In this document: in pieces, positions 57,009 to 64,000 of the stretch
How the letters are laid out: each line of letters begins with the position of its first letter
How positions within the stretch are numbered: the first letter of the stretch is position 1
Source: Streptomyces sp. ERV7
GTDB lineage: Bacteria > Actinomycetota > Actinomycetes > Streptomycetales > Streptomycetaceae
DNA: 64,000 bases
Assembly (NCBI RefSeq): GCF_001653515.1
Contig: NZ_LYOY01000029.1
Location: 248,001 to 312,000 of the forward strand
Reading direction: 5' to 3'
The notes under the pieces: model-generated
The model's database searches: none
What the model was told of the DNA's origin: nothing
What the model saw: only the letters and a program-made list of their open reading frames with translations
Program-made: the position numbers and the translations under genes

Positions 57009-58888
57009 ATGCCGCTGAACCGTAGGACGTTCCTGGGCACCACGGCCGCCGCCGGAGCCGGCGCGGCCATAGCCGGGGGTGTCGCGGCCCCCGCCGAGGC
57101 CCACGAGCACGGGCACGGCCACGGGCGTGCGCCCAAGCGGTACTCGTTCAGCGTCATGGGCACCACCGACCTGCACGGCAACGTCTTCAACTGGGACTAC
57201 TTCACGGACAAGGAGTTCGACGACAAGGCGCACAACGACGTCGGCCTCGCCAAGATCTCCACGCTCGTCGAGCAGGTCCGCAAGGAGAAGGGCCGCCCCA
57301 ACACCCTGATGATCGACGCGGGTGACACCATCCAGGGCACCCAGCTGTCGTACTACTACGCCAAGGTCGACCCGATCACGGCCAAGCACGGCCCGGTGCA
57401 CCCGATGGCGCAGGCCATGAACGCCATCGGCTACCACGCCGCCGCCCTCGGCAACCACGAGTTCAACTACGGCATCCCGGTGCTGCGCAAGTTCGAGGAG
57501 CAGTGCCGCTTCCCGCTGCTCGGCGCCAACGCGCTGGACGCCAAGACGCTGAAGCCGGCCTTCCCGCCGTACGTCATCAAGCGGCTGCGCACCCCGCACG
57601 GGCGGGACGTGCGCGTCGCGATCCTCGGTCTCACCAACCCCGGCATCGCCATCTGGGACAAGGCCAACGTCAGCGGCAAGATGGTCTTCCCGGGCCTTGA
57701 GGAGCAGGCCGCGAAGTTCGTGCCCAAGCTGCGCTCGATGGGCGCGGACGTGGTCGTCGTGGCCGCCCACTCGGGCTCCTCGGGCACCTCGTCGTACGGC
57801 GACCAGCTGCCCTACATCGAGAACGCGGCCGCGCTCGTGGCCCAGCAGGTGCCGGGGATCGACGCGATCCTGGTCGGGCACGCGCACACGGAGATTCCCG
57901 AGTACCGCGTGGCGAACAAGCAGACCGGCAAGGAGGTCGTGCTCTCCGAGCCCCTGAAGTGGGGCCAGCGGCTGACCGTGTTCGACTTCGACCTGGTGTG
58001 GGAGAAGGGCCGCTGGACGGTCGAGAAGGCGGGCGCCAAGGTCCTCAACTCCAACACCGCCGCCGAGGACCCGAAGATCGTCCGGCTGCTCTCCGACGAG
58101 CACCGGAAGGTCGTGGCGTACGTCAACCAGGTCATCGGCACGTCGAAGGCGGCGATGAGCACCGCCGAGGCGGCCTGGAAGGACGAGCCGATCATCGACC
58201 TGATCAACGCCGTCCAGGTGGACACCGTGAAGGCGGCGCTCGCGGGCGGCGCCTACGCGGCCCTGCCGGTCCTCTCGCAGACGCCGTCCAGGTGGACACC
58301 GTGAAGGCGGCGCTCGCGGGCGGCGCCTACGCGGCCCTGCCGGTCCTCTCGCAGGCGTCCTGCTTCTCGCGCACGGCCGTCATCCCGGCCGGCCAGGTCA
58401 CCATCAAGGACGCGGCCGGGCTCTACCCGTTCGAGAACACGCTGGAGGCACGGCTGCTGACGGGCGCCCAGCTCAAGGACTATCTGGAGTTCTCGGCGCG
58501 GTACTACGTCCAGACGCCGGCCGGGGCGCCGGTCGACCCGGCGAAGCTGACGAACGCGGACAGCACGCCGGACTACAACTACGACGCGGTGTCGGGGCTG
58601 GTGTACGACATCGACATCGCGAAGCCGGCCGGTTCCCGGATCGCGAACCTCACGTTCCAGGGCAAGCCGCTGGACCCGGCGGCGCAGTTCGTGCTCGCCG
58701 TCAACAACTACCGCGCCAACGGTGGCGGGAACTTCCCGCACGTCGCCGGGGCGAAGGCGCTGTGGTCGAACTCCGAGGAGATCCGGAACACGATCATCGG
58801 CTGGGTGAAGGCGAAGGGGGTCGTCGACCCCGCCGCGTTCGCCTCCGTGGACTGGAAGCTGGTCCGGGACGGGGTCGCCGTCTTCTAG
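57009..58888 (+). pseudogene. Tat-exported 5'-nucleotidase/metallophosphoesterase, frameshifted
   Basis: Bifunctional UshA-like enzyme of the calcineurin-type phosphatase superfamily plus a 5'-nucleotidase C-terminal domain. The Tat signal is NRRTFLGTTAAAGAGAAIAG. Metal motifs: TTDLHGNVF, MIDAGDTIQG, LGNHEFNYG, VVAAHSGSS and LVGHAHTEIP; then the C-terminal domain with FENTLEARLLTGAQLKDYLEFSARYYVQTP. A 74-base exact duplication at 58207-58354 shifts the frame: residue ~433 onward is lost and the first frame stops at 58304, while the rest continues in another frame to 58888. Without one copy it would be a normal 601-residue protein. It hydrolyses extracellular nucleotides for phosphate. Confidence 0.9.
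58207..58354. repeat. Exact 74-bp tandem duplication in the 5'-nucleotidase gene
   Basis: 58207-58280 and 58281-58354 are identical. 74 is not a multiple of three, so the gene is frameshifted. The second copy joins smoothly to the downstream half of the gene. Confidence 0.97.
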
Positions 58889-58909
58889 GCCTGTCTCAAG
58901 GACAGGCTC
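58889..58909. terminator. Hairpin between convergent 5'-nucleotidase and hydroxylase genes
   Basis: GCCTGTC-TCAAG-GACAGGC, immediately after the TAG stop of the nucleotidase gene and directly before the stop of the hydroxylase gene (GACAGGCTC then TCA). The same GACAGGCTC|TCA arrangement is found at the pyk stop codon. Confidence 0.6.
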
Positions 58910-60322
58910 TCAGCCCTCCAGGGGGATCAGGCCGCCCGGTGCCTTCGGTGCCGGGCGGGGCTGGTCCTGCTTGGTCAGGCCGAAGGTCGTGAAGGCCGTG
59001 CGGGTGGGGAGGGGGTAGGGCTCCTTGTCCGTCAGGGAGTTCAGGATCGCCGCGCTGCGCCAGGCCGCCAGGCCCAGGTCGGGGGCGCCCACCCCGTGGG
59101 TGTGCTTCTCGGCGTTCTGGACGTACACCGCGCCGGTGACCGAGCTGTCCAGGACGAGGCGGAAGTCCGCGTCGACGCGCGGGCGTTCGGAGGAGTCCAG
59201 GCGCATATAGGGGTCGAGGCCGGACAGCATGCGGGCCAGCGGGCGCTCCCGGTAGCCGGTGGCGAGGATCACCGCGTCGGTGGTCAGCCGGGAGCGCACG
59301 CCCTGCTGGGCGTGTTCCAGGTGCAGCTCGACCTTGGTGGTGGCGACCCGGCCCGCCGTACGGACGCTGACCCCGGGGGTGAGGGTCGCGTCGGGCCAGC
59401 CGCCCTGCTGGGTGCGGCGGTAGAGCTCTTCGTGGATGGCGGCGATGGTGTCCGCGTCGATGCCCTTGTGGAGCTGCCACTGGCGGGGCACCAGCTCGTC
59501 GCGGACCGGCTCGGCCAGGGCGTGGAAGTAGCGGGTGTAGTCGGGGGTGAAGTGCTCAAGGCCCAGTTTCGAGTACTCCATCGGCGCGAAGGTCTCGGTG
59601 CGGGCCAGCCAGGTGATCCGCTCGCGGCCCGCCGGGCGGTTGCGCAGCAGGTCGAGGAAGACCTCGGCGCCGGACTGTCCCGAGCCGACGACGGTGATGT
59701 GGTCGGCGGCGAGGAAGCGCTCGCGGTGGTCGAGGTAGTCGGCCGAGTGGATCACCGGGACGGCGGGCGCGTCCGCGAGCGGCTTGAGCGGCTCGGGAAC
59801 GTAGGGCTCGGTGCCCACGCCCAGGACCAGGTTGCGGGCGAAGGCGCGGCCCAGCGCCTCGGCCTGGCCGTGGATGTCGAGCTGGGTGAAGTCGACCTCG
59901 AACAGCTCCCGTTCGGCGTTCCAGCGCACCGCGTCCACCTGGTGCCCGAAGTGCATTCCGGGGAGGTTCTCGCTGACCCAGCGGCAGTACGCGTCGTACT
60001 CGGTGCGCTGGATGTGGAAGCGCTCGGCGAAGTAGAACGGGAAGAGCCGCTCGCGGTGGCGCAGATAGTTGAGGAACGACCAGGGGCTGGCGGGGTCGGC
60101 GAGGGTCACGAGGTCGGCCAGGAACGGGACTTGGAGGGTGGCGCCCTCGATGAGCAGGCCCGGGTGCCAGTGGAAGGCGCGGCGCTGTTCGTAGAAGGCG
60201 GTGGAGAGCCCGCCGGGCACACCGTGGGCGAGGGCGGCGAGCGAGAGGTTGAACGGGCCCACGCCGATGCCCACCAGGTCGTGCGGGCGGTCGATGTCTT
60301 GGGCGGGTGCCGGTGCGGTCAT
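58910..60322 (-). CDS. Flavin-dependent lysine/diamine N-hydroxylase (SidA/IucD/DesB type)
   Basis: A 470-residue class B flavin monooxygenase that N-hydroxylates amines for hydroxamate siderophores. FAD-binding GIGVGPFNLSLAALAHG near residue 18-34; substrate segment GLLIEGATLQVPFLADLVTLADPASPWSFLNYL; NADPH-binding VVGSGQSGAEVFLDLL; and the ATGYRERPL C-terminal motif. It overlaps the decarboxylase gene by 4 bases (ATGA), so the two are co-translated: the decarboxylase would supply the diamine (such as cadaverine or putrescine) that this enzyme hydroxylates. No acyltransferase or NIS synthetase is in the window, so the end product is unknown. Confidence 0.92.
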   Translation of the reverse strand: MTAPAPAQDIDRPHDLVGIGVGPFNLSLAALAHGVPGGLSTAFYEQRRAFHWHPGLLIEGATLQVPFLADLVTLADPASPWSFLNYLRHRERLFPFYFAERFHIQRTEYDAYCRWVSENLPGMHFGHQVDAVRWNAERELFEVDFTQLDIHGQAEALGRAFARNLVLGVGTEPYVPEPLKPLADAPAVPVIHSADYLDHRERFLAADHITVVGSGQSGAEVFLDLLRNRPAGRERITWLARTETFAPMEYSKLGLEHFTPDYTRYFHALAEPVRDELVPRQWQLHKGIDADTIAAIHEELYRRTQQGGWPDATLTPGVSVRTAGRVATTKVELHLEHAQQGVRSRLTTDAVILATGYRERPLARMLSGLDPYMRLDSSERPRVDADFRLVLDSSVTGAVYVQNAEKHTHGVGAPDLGLAAWRSAAILNSLTDKEPYPLPTRTAFTTFGLTKQDQPRPAPKAPGGLIPLEG

Positions 60323-61656
60323 CGCGGGGTGCTGCCTTCCACGGTCTTGAGGAGCTGTGCCAGGTCGCCGGTGGTGGTGTGGGGGTTGAGCAGGGTGGCC
60401 TTGAGCCAGAGGCGCCCGTCGGCGCGGGCCCTGCCGAGGACCGCCCGGCCCTCGGTGAGCAGGGCGCGACGGATCCCGGCGACCTCGTCGTCGGTGGCGC
60501 CCGTCGGGCGGAACAGGACGGTGGAGATCGCGGGGCGCTCGTACAGGTCGAGGTGCGGGTGTTCCTCGACGAGGTCCGCGAAGGTCCGCGCGAGGGCGAC
60601 CGTGCGGTCGACGAGGGCGGCGAGGCCGGTGCGGCCGAGGGCGCGGAGCGTGACGGCGATCTTCAGTACGTCCGGTCTGCGGGTGGTCCGCAGGGAGCGC
60701 CCGAGGAGGTCGGGCAGGCCCGCTTCGGTGTCGTCGTCGGCGTTGAGGTAGTCGGCGGTGTGCGCGAGCGGGGCGAGGCGGGCCGGGTCGGGGACCGCGA
60801 GCAGCCCGGCGGCGACCGGCTGCCAGCCGAGTTTGTGCAGGTCGAGCGTGACGGACTGGGCGTGTTCCAGGCCGCGCAGCTTGGCGCGGTGGGTGTCGCT
60901 GAAGATCAGCGGTCCGCCGTACGCGGCGTCGACGTGCAGCTCGGCGCCGTGCCGGGCGCACAGGGCGGCGATCTCGGGGAGCGGGTCGACGGCGCCCGAG
61001 TCGGTGGTGCCCGCGGTGGCGGCGACCAGGACGGGGCGGTGCAGATCGGTGAGGGCTTCGTCGAGGGCGGCGAGGTCGAGGGTGCCGGAGGGGGCGGGGA
61101 CGGTGACCGGCTCGGGCAGGCCCAGGAGCCAGGCGGCGCGGGAGAGCGAGTGGTGGGCGTTGGCGCCCTGGGCGAGCTGGACGGAGCCGTGCCGTTCACG
61201 GGCCAGCAGAAGGGCGAGCTGATTGGACTCGGTGCCGCCGCTGGTGACGAGCGCGTCGCCGCCGGGCCAGAACTCGGCGGCCAGCGCCCGGGTGACGAGG
61301 GCTTCGAGCTCGGCCGCGGCGGGGGCCTGGTCCCAGGAGTCGAGCGAGGGGTTGAGGGCGCAGGCGGCGAGGTCGGCGGCCGCGGCGAGGGCCAGCGGCG
61401 GGGTGTGCAGATGGGCGGCGCAGCGCGGGTCGGCGGGGTCGGCCGCACCCTCCGCCAGGGTTCGGACGAGGGTGGTCAGCGCCTCCTCGGCGCCGGTTCC
61501 CCGTAACGGGAACGCCTCCCCGACCGCGGCCCCGACCCGGACGGCCACCGCCTCGGGGCCGCCGTGCGGCAGGGGGCCGCCCCGGGCCACCGCACCGTCG
61601 CGCAGCGCGTCCAGGACGACGCCGAGGAGGGGGTGCAGGGCGGAGGGGCCGGTGGC
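60319..61656 (-). CDS. PLP-dependent amino-acid decarboxylase, 5' end lost
   Basis: A group II pyridoxal-phosphate decarboxylase (diaminobutyrate/lysine decarboxylase-like, DesA-type). Visible: NPSLDSWDQAPAAAELE, VTSGGTESNQLALLLARE (phosphate-binding), HVDAAYGGPLIF (Asp and Ala of the PLP-ring contact), SVTLDLHKLGWQPVAAG with the PLP lysine, and DYLNADDDTEAGLPDLLGRSLRTTRRPDVLKI. The frame is open to an ATG at 61758, but upstream of about 61656 it only reads the C-terminal repeat of the DEAD-box gene in another frame, so the real start is missing. It provides the substrate for the hydroxylase that follows. Confidence 0.85.
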   Translation of the reverse strand, partial: ATGPSALHPLLGVVLDALRDGAVARGGPLPHGGPEAVAVRVGAAVGEAFPLRGTGAEEALTTLVRTLAEGAADPADPRCAAHLHTPPLALAAAADLAACALNPSLDSWDQAPAAAELEALVTRALAAEFWPGGDALVTSGGTESNQLALLLARERHGSVQLAQGANAHHSLSRAAWLLGLPEPVTVPAPSGTLDLAALDEALTDLHRPVLVAATAGTTDSGAVDPLPEIAALCARHGAELHVDAAYGGPLIFSDTHRAKLRGLEHAQSVTLDLHKLGWQPVAAGLLAVPDPARLAPLAHTADYLNADDDTEAGLPDLLGRSLRTTRRPDVLKIAVTLRALGRTGLAALVDRTVALARTFADLVEEHPHLDLYERPAISTVLFRPTGATDDEVAGIRRALLTEGRAVLGRARADGRLWLKATLLNPHTTTGDLAQLLKTVEGSTPR

Positions 61657-63178
61657 GGGCGCCCTGGGACTGACCACCCCGGGTGCCCGCGGGCTGGCCG
61701 GCACGGCCGCCCTGGGACTGACCGGAGCGGGCACCCTGGGACTGACCCGTGCGGGCACCCTGCGGCTGGGCCGCGCGGCCCGACGACGTGCGGCCGGCGC
61801 CGGAGCGCGAACCCCGGCTACGGGGACGGCTGCCGCCCGACGGCTGCGCCGGCGCGGGAACCTCGATCACGACCGGGACGCCCGACGGCTCGCGCGCCCC
61901 CGTGACCCGTACCAGCTCCTCGTCGCTCGACTTCACCGCGGCCGTCCGCGGACGGATCCCCGCGAAGGTCATCAGACGGGTCATCTCGCGCTTCTGCTCC
62001 GGCAGGACCAGCGTGACGACGCTGCCCGACTCACCCGCACGGGCCGTACGGCCACCGCGGTGGAGGTAGTCCTTGTGGTCGGTCGGCGGGTCGACGTTGA
62101 CGACCAGGTCGAGGTCGTCGACGTGGATGCCGCGCGCCGCCACGTTCGTCGCGACGAGCGCGGTGACCTGGCCGTTCTTGAACTGCTCCAGGGTGCGGTT
62201 GCGCTGCGGCTGGGAGCGGCCGCCGTGCAGGCCCGCCGCCCGGACACCGCTCGCGAGCAGCCGCTTGACCAGCCGGTCCACCGAGCGCTTGGTGTCCAGG
62301 AACATGATCACCCGGCCGTCGCGGGCGGCGATCCGCGCGGTGACGGCCTTCTTGTCGGTCTCGTCCTGGATGTAGAGGACGTGGTGCTCCATCGTCGTCA
62401 CCGCGCCCGCCGACGGGTCCACGGAGTGGACGACCGGGTCGGTGAGGAACATCCGGACCAGACGGTCGATGTTCTTGTCCAGGGTGGCGGAGAACAGCAT
62501 GCGCTGGCCGCCCGGCTCGACCTGCTTCAGCAGCGCCGTGACCTGCGGCATGAAGCCCATGTCGGCCATCTGGTCGGCCTCGTCGAGCACCGTCGTACGC
62601 ACCTGGCCGAGCACGCAGTCGCCGCGCTCTATGAGGTCCTTGAGGCGGCCGGGCGTCGCCACGAGCACCTCGGCGCCGCGCCGCAGCGCGTTCGCCTGCT
62701 TGGTGAGCGAGAGCCCGCCCACGACCGTGGTCAGCCGCAAGTTGACGGCAGTGGCGTACGGGGTGAGCGCGTCGGTGACCTGCTGGGCCAGCTCGCGCGT
62801 CGGTACGAGCACCATGGCGAGCGGCGCCTTCGGCTCGGCGCGGAGGCCTGCCGTACGGGCGAGGAGCGCGAGGCCGAAGGCGAGGGTCTTGCCCGAGCCC
62901 GTGCGGCCCCGGCCGAGGATGTCGCGCCCCGCGAGCGAGTTCGGCAGCGTCGCGGCCTGGATCGGGAACGGCTCGGTCACCCCCTGCGCGGCCAGCGTCT
63001 TGAGGAGCGCCGCGGGCATGTCGAGGTCGGCGAACGCCGCCACCGCGGGCAGTGCGGGCGTGACCGTCTCCGGCAACGTGAATTCGCCCTGCGGCTGCAC
63101 GGTCCGGCCGCGCGCGGAATTCGCGGCAGGCTTGGCGGAGCTGGAGGTGGAGCGCTTGCGGGGGTTCATACGCGTCAT
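61657..63178 (-). CDS. DEAD-box RNA helicase, 3' end lost
   Basis: About 507 native residues of a cold-shock-type DEAD-box helicase. Motifs: Walker A LGRGRTGSGKTLAFGLALL, PTRELAQQV, TPGRLKDLI, DEAD box VLDEADQMADMGF, SAT LFSATLD, VARGIHVDDLDLVVNVD and HRGGRTARAG. The C-terminal tail consists of Gly-Gln-Ser-Gln repeats (GQSQGARSGQSQGG and the like) used for RNA contact. The tail runs without a stop into the decarboxylase gene sequence, so its true end is missing. The start at 63178 has AGGAAGG at good distance. It follows the cold-shock gene by 95 bases with a hairpin between. Confidence 0.88.
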
Positions 63179-63220
63179 ACGGAAATTGCCTTCCTGGGCC
63201 CGGTGGACGGACAGCACGCA

Positions 63221-63256
63221 AGCCGGGACCCGCACCTGCGCGGTGCGGGCCCCGGC
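63221..63256 (-). terminator. Hairpin between the cold-shock and DEAD-box genes
   Basis: AGCCGGGACCCGCACC and GGTGCGGGCCCCGGCT form a 16-base stem with one mismatch around a 4-base loop (TGCG-like). It lies 17 bases after the cold-shock gene, so it is probably an attenuator that lets some transcripts reach the helicase gene. Confidence 0.65.
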
Positions 63257-63273
63257 TCGGGATTCGCCGAAGA

Positions 63274-63477
63274 TCAGGCGGGGAGGATGTTCTCCGCCTG
63301 CAGGCCCTTCTGGCCCTGGGTGACCTCGAAGGAGACCTTCTGGCCCTCGAGGAGCTCACGGAAGCCGGAGGAGGCGATGTTCGAGTAGTGGGCGAAGACG
63401 TCCGGGCCGCCGCCGTCCTGCTCGATGAAGCCGAAGCCCTTTTCCGAGTTGAACCACTTCACGGTGCCAGTAGCCAT
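63274..63477 (-). CDS. Cold-shock protein (CspA family)
   Basis: A 67-residue cold-shock-domain protein ([20 protein letters not shown]), an RNA chaperone that melts structure in mRNAs. RNP1 is KGFGFI and RNP2 is VFAHYSN; the rest is [19 protein letters not shown]. The full length is normal for the family. CAGGAGAATGAC precedes the ATG. It lies next to a cold-shock-type DEAD-box helicase, a common and functionally sensible pair. Confidence 0.97.
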   Translation of the reverse strand: MATGTVKWFNSEKGFGFIEQDGGGPDVFAHYSNIASSGFRELLEGQKVSFEVTQGQKGLQAENILPA

Positions 63478-63506
63478 GTCATTCTCCTGAATAGGTAGGG
63501 GCCCCA

Positions 63507-63562
63507 TCCGGAGAAAGCCGGAAAAACAATCATGCGCCTGAGGAACATTCCCGTCAGGCGCA
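63507..63562 (-). promoter_or_regulatory. Structured leader of the cold-shock gene
   Basis: Two hairpins lie upstream of the start: TCCGG-AGAAAG-CCGGA (63507-63522) and TGCGCCTGA...TCAGGCGCA (63533-63562, a 9-base perfect stem). A possible -10 TAGACT lies just beyond, giving a leader of about 90 bases. Such leaders often act as thermosensors in csp genes. Confidence 0.5.
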
Positions 63563-63665
63563 CATAAAGTCTATGGGTACCAAAACTGCAACGGGGAAAC
63601 TGTACCACGTCAGCCCGCCCGGGTCCGGGGCGGCCGTGTGGGCCGCGCCACTCCCCCGCGCCTGC

Positions 63666-64000
63666 TCAGAGCCTTTCGATCACGGTCACGTTCGCCTGGC
63701 CGCCGCCCTCGCACATCGTCTGGAGGCCGTAGCGGCCGCCCGTGCGCTCCAGCTCGTGCAGCAGCGTCGTCATCAGCCGTACACCGGTGGCCCCCAGCGG
63801 GTGGCCGAGGGCGATGGCGCCCCCGTTGACGTTGACCCTCGCCGGGTCCGCGCCGGTCTCCTTCAGCCAGGCGAGCACCACCGGCGCGAAGGCCTCGTTG
63901 ATCTCGACCAGGTCGATCGCGTCGATCGTCAGGCCGGTCCTCTTGAGCGCGTACGCCGTCGCCGGGATCGGCGCCGAGAGCATCCGTATGGGGTCCTCGC
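63666..64000 (-). CDS. Acetyl-CoA acetyltransferase (thiolase), C-terminal part
   Basis: The last ~111 residues of a thiolase; the gene begins beyond the right edge. The catalytic His is in NVNGGAIALGHPLGATGVRLM, and the second Cys is in LQTMCEGGGQANVTVIERL; upstream, DLVEINEAFAPVVLAWL is the NEAFA motif. These enzymes condense or split acyl-CoA units in beta-oxidation or polyhydroxyalkanoate metabolism. Same strand as the cold-shock gene but upstream of it by 190 bases. Confidence 0.93.
   Translation of the reverse strand, partial: EDPIRMLSAPIPATAYALKRTGLTIDAIDLVEINEAFAPVVLAWLKETGADPARVNVNGGAIALGHPLGATGVRLMTTLLHELERTGGRYGLQTMCEGGGQANVTVIERL

Noticed and set aside
61657..61800. A CRISPR-like array in the repeated DNA near 61700
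   Set aside because: The repeats code for Gly-Gln-Ser-Gln peptide repeats at the end of the DEAD-box helicase; units are about 27 bases without unique spacers.
61196..63235. A 679-residue DEAD-box helicase with a long Arg-rich C-terminal domain
   Set aside because: Beyond about residue 507 of the real gene the frame is an out-of-phase reading of the decarboxylase gene.

Overview
The window is a stretch of Streptomyces chromosome (or a very close relative). G+C is roughly 70% with strong third-position GC. Many genes start with GTG, and many appear to be leaderless. The order of core genes (uvrA, uvrB, coaE, rpsA, polA, a liv operon, an ANTAR regulator, pyk) is the one I recall from the conserved core of Streptomyces chromosomes. 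No rRNA, tRNA, CRISPR array, prophage or intact insertion sequence was recognised. No lineage-specific island stands out.

Layout. 1-2.1 kb: a secreted papain-like protease with a second secreted protein, and a DNA-binding-like protein. 2.2-7.4 kb: a Rieske lipoprotein, uvrA, a mycothiol-dependent isomerase-family protein and a metallo-beta-lactamase-fold hydrolase. 7.5-9.6 kb: a broken MHS-type transporter and two TerD-family proteins. 9.7-13.7 kb: uvrB, an MHYT membrane sensor and an O6-alkylguanine-DNA alkyltransferase. 13.7-19.7 kb: a cupin, the psuG-psuK pseudouridine pair, a kinase-like protein, an HxlR regulator divergent from alaA, and a DUF2293 protein. 19.7-23.9 kb: a SWIM zinc-finger gene (frameshifted) and its SNF2 helicase partner. 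24-28 kb: three alpha/beta hydrolases, one of them secreted. 28-33.8 kb: small proteins, an acyltransferase-like protein, coaE, a PAC2 protein and a secreted beta-helix protein. 33.9-41.4 kb: rpsA, a methyltransferase, a truncated hrpB, a truncated secreted protein and polA. 41.5-44.7 kb: a molybdopterin oxidoreductase, a thioesterase and an unknown protein. 45-51 kb: a complete branched-chain amino-acid ABC transporter. 51-59 kb: pdtaR, a DUF4331 protein, pyk, an alpha-galactosidase and a broken 5'-nucleotidase. 59-61.7 kb: an N-hydroxylase/decarboxylase pair. 61.7-63.5 kb: a DEAD-box helicase and a cold-shock protein. The window ends in a thiolase.

Two themes stand out. First, DNA repair. 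uvrB, the alkyltransferase gene, polA, the SNF2 helicase gene, the molybdopterin oxidoreductase gene and probably uvrA each carry a TTGTCAGTG-N8-(T/C)A(N3)T promoter. This matches the RecA-independent, DNA-damage-inducible (RecA-NDp, PafBC-type) promoter known from mycobacteria, so a repair regulon is scattered through the window and appears to include two genes not usually counted in it.

Second, sequence integrity. Three exact tandem duplications (212, 44 and 74 bp) each frameshift a gene. At three further points two genes are joined with their normal ends missing (near 8298, 38250 and 61657). One more single-base frameshift lies near 19880. Clustered like this, the lesions look more like contig-join errors in a draft assembly than biology, and gene calls at those places should be read accordingly.
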